Shown here in pieces: positions 63,509 through 64,000 of a stretch of 64,000 nucleotides of DNA (its first letter is position 1; each line of letters begins with the position of its first letter). A program made the translations under genes and the position numbers. The notes under the pieces were generated by a model that saw only the letters and a list, made by a program, of their open reading frames with translations, ran no database searches and was not told the DNA's origin. Source of the DNA: Latrodectus hesperus (Eukaryota > Arthropoda > Arachnida > Araneae > Theridiidae); NCBI GenBank assembly GCA_037975125.1, contig CM075852.1, positions 18,999,797 through 19,063,796 on the forward strand, in the 5' to 3' direction.

Positions 63509-64000
63509 TACAGTTGGCAAAAAAAGTATTAGAACAGTGAGAAATTTGTAGTTTCCAAGTTAATAAAATCAAGTAAAACTTATAATCAGTTTATAAATGA
63601 TAATATGTTCTTAGAAAATTATAATTAAGAAATAAATAAAATTTAAAAACAATTACAATATTATTAAAATAAAAATAACAAAATTTGCATCAAAAAATGT
63701 ATTAGAACAAAAGCAGAAACATATAAATGACATCATTAAACTTTCAAGGTTACTTTCAACTGTATCAATGTCAAGGGCGCTTGTCTCATTCACTGCTAAT
63801 TTGTAGAAATTCAGTTTACGTGGACTTTTCCTGCCATGGCATCCAAAATAAAAGAGATTTCACTTGCGAAGAGAGAACAAATCGTTCACCTGCACAATAG
63901 TGGCAAAACCTTTCGAGAAACTTCCAGTAAGTTGAATGTTTCACTTTGCGCAATTCACAACATTCTAAAAAAGAAACTGGGATTGTGGATAATAGTTCAA
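63509..64000 (+). mobile_element. Tc1-like transposon, left part, cut by window end
   Basis: After a TA (63509-63510) the element starts CAGTTGGCAAAAAAAGTATT, a Tc1-type terminus. A second copy of the core AAAAATGTATTAGAACA lies near 63691-63707, about 175 bp inside, as in Tc1-like elements with paired transposase-binding sites. The transposase gene follows. Confidence 0.85.
63836..64000 (+). CDS. Tc1-like transposase, N-terminal 55 codons (partial)
   Basis: Transposase of the Tc1/mariner superfamily, which cuts and rejoins DNA at TA sites. From ATG at 63836 the frame stays open to the window end: KEISLAKREQIVHLHNSGKT, then FRETSSKLNVSLCAIHNIL, the first paired-type helix-turn-helix that binds the inverted repeat. 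No stop or frameshift is seen in the visible part; the DDE domain lies outside. Confidence 0.85.
   Translation, partial: MASKIKEISLAKREQIVHLHNSGKTFRETSSKLNVSLCAIHNILKKKLGLWIIVQ

Overview
This is eukaryotic nuclear DNA, very AT-rich, with long introns, canonical GT-AG splice sites, long (TA)n microsatellites and many decayed mobile elements. The SINE families (tRNA-like heads followed by tails typical of spider repeats), the PIF/Harbinger, hAT, Tc1/mariner and LINE remnants, and the large introns point to an arthropod, most likely a chelicerate and probably a spider (inference; no marker gene fixes the species). I see nothing prokaryotic and no CRISPR array.

Two protein-coding genes are supported exon by exon. 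They lie tail to tail. On the + strand, 9886-48483, is a complete ACOX3-type peroxisomal acyl-CoA oxidase: 15 coding exons with consistent phases, 690 residues, ending in the unusual peroxisomal targeting tail K-S-N-L. About 2.1 kb of coding sequence is spread over 38.6 kb. On the - strand, 61695-50813, is a CUEDC1-like ubiquitin-binding CUE-domain protein: 7 coding exons, 414 residues. Its fifth exon can also be read through to a stop, giving a shorter alternative end. Stop codons of the two genes are about 2.3 kb apart. Nothing in the sequence suggests that they share a pathway; peroxisomal branched-chain lipid oxidation and ubiquitin-linked trafficking are separate roles.

Layout: 1-9885 is the upstream region of ACOX3. 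It holds tRNA-derived SINEs, (TA)n tracts, a decayed Tc1/mariner-superfamily transposase (about 3590-4045) broken by a diverged PIF/Harbinger end (about 4045-4450), and a GC-richer transposon-like block (5745-6125). 9886-48483 is ACOX3. Its introns carry a decayed unrecognised reading frame (intron 1), a hAT element nested in a LINE (intron 8), a SINE (intron 9), a SINE head and a short mariner derivative (intron 10), a 1440-bp PIF/Harbinger element with 43-bp inverted ends and a TAA duplication (intron 12), and a 166-bp LINE tail flanked by a 13-bp target duplication (intron 14). 48484-50812 is intergenic. 50813-61695 is CUEDC1. 61714-63510 is AT-rich and featureless. 63511-64000 is the left part of a Tc1-like transposon whose transposase runs off the window end.

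I did not find a convincing novel system. The points most worth checking are the non-canonical targeting tail of ACOX3, the alternative end of CUEDC1, the nested transposon histories, and a set of short perfect snap-back palindromes.
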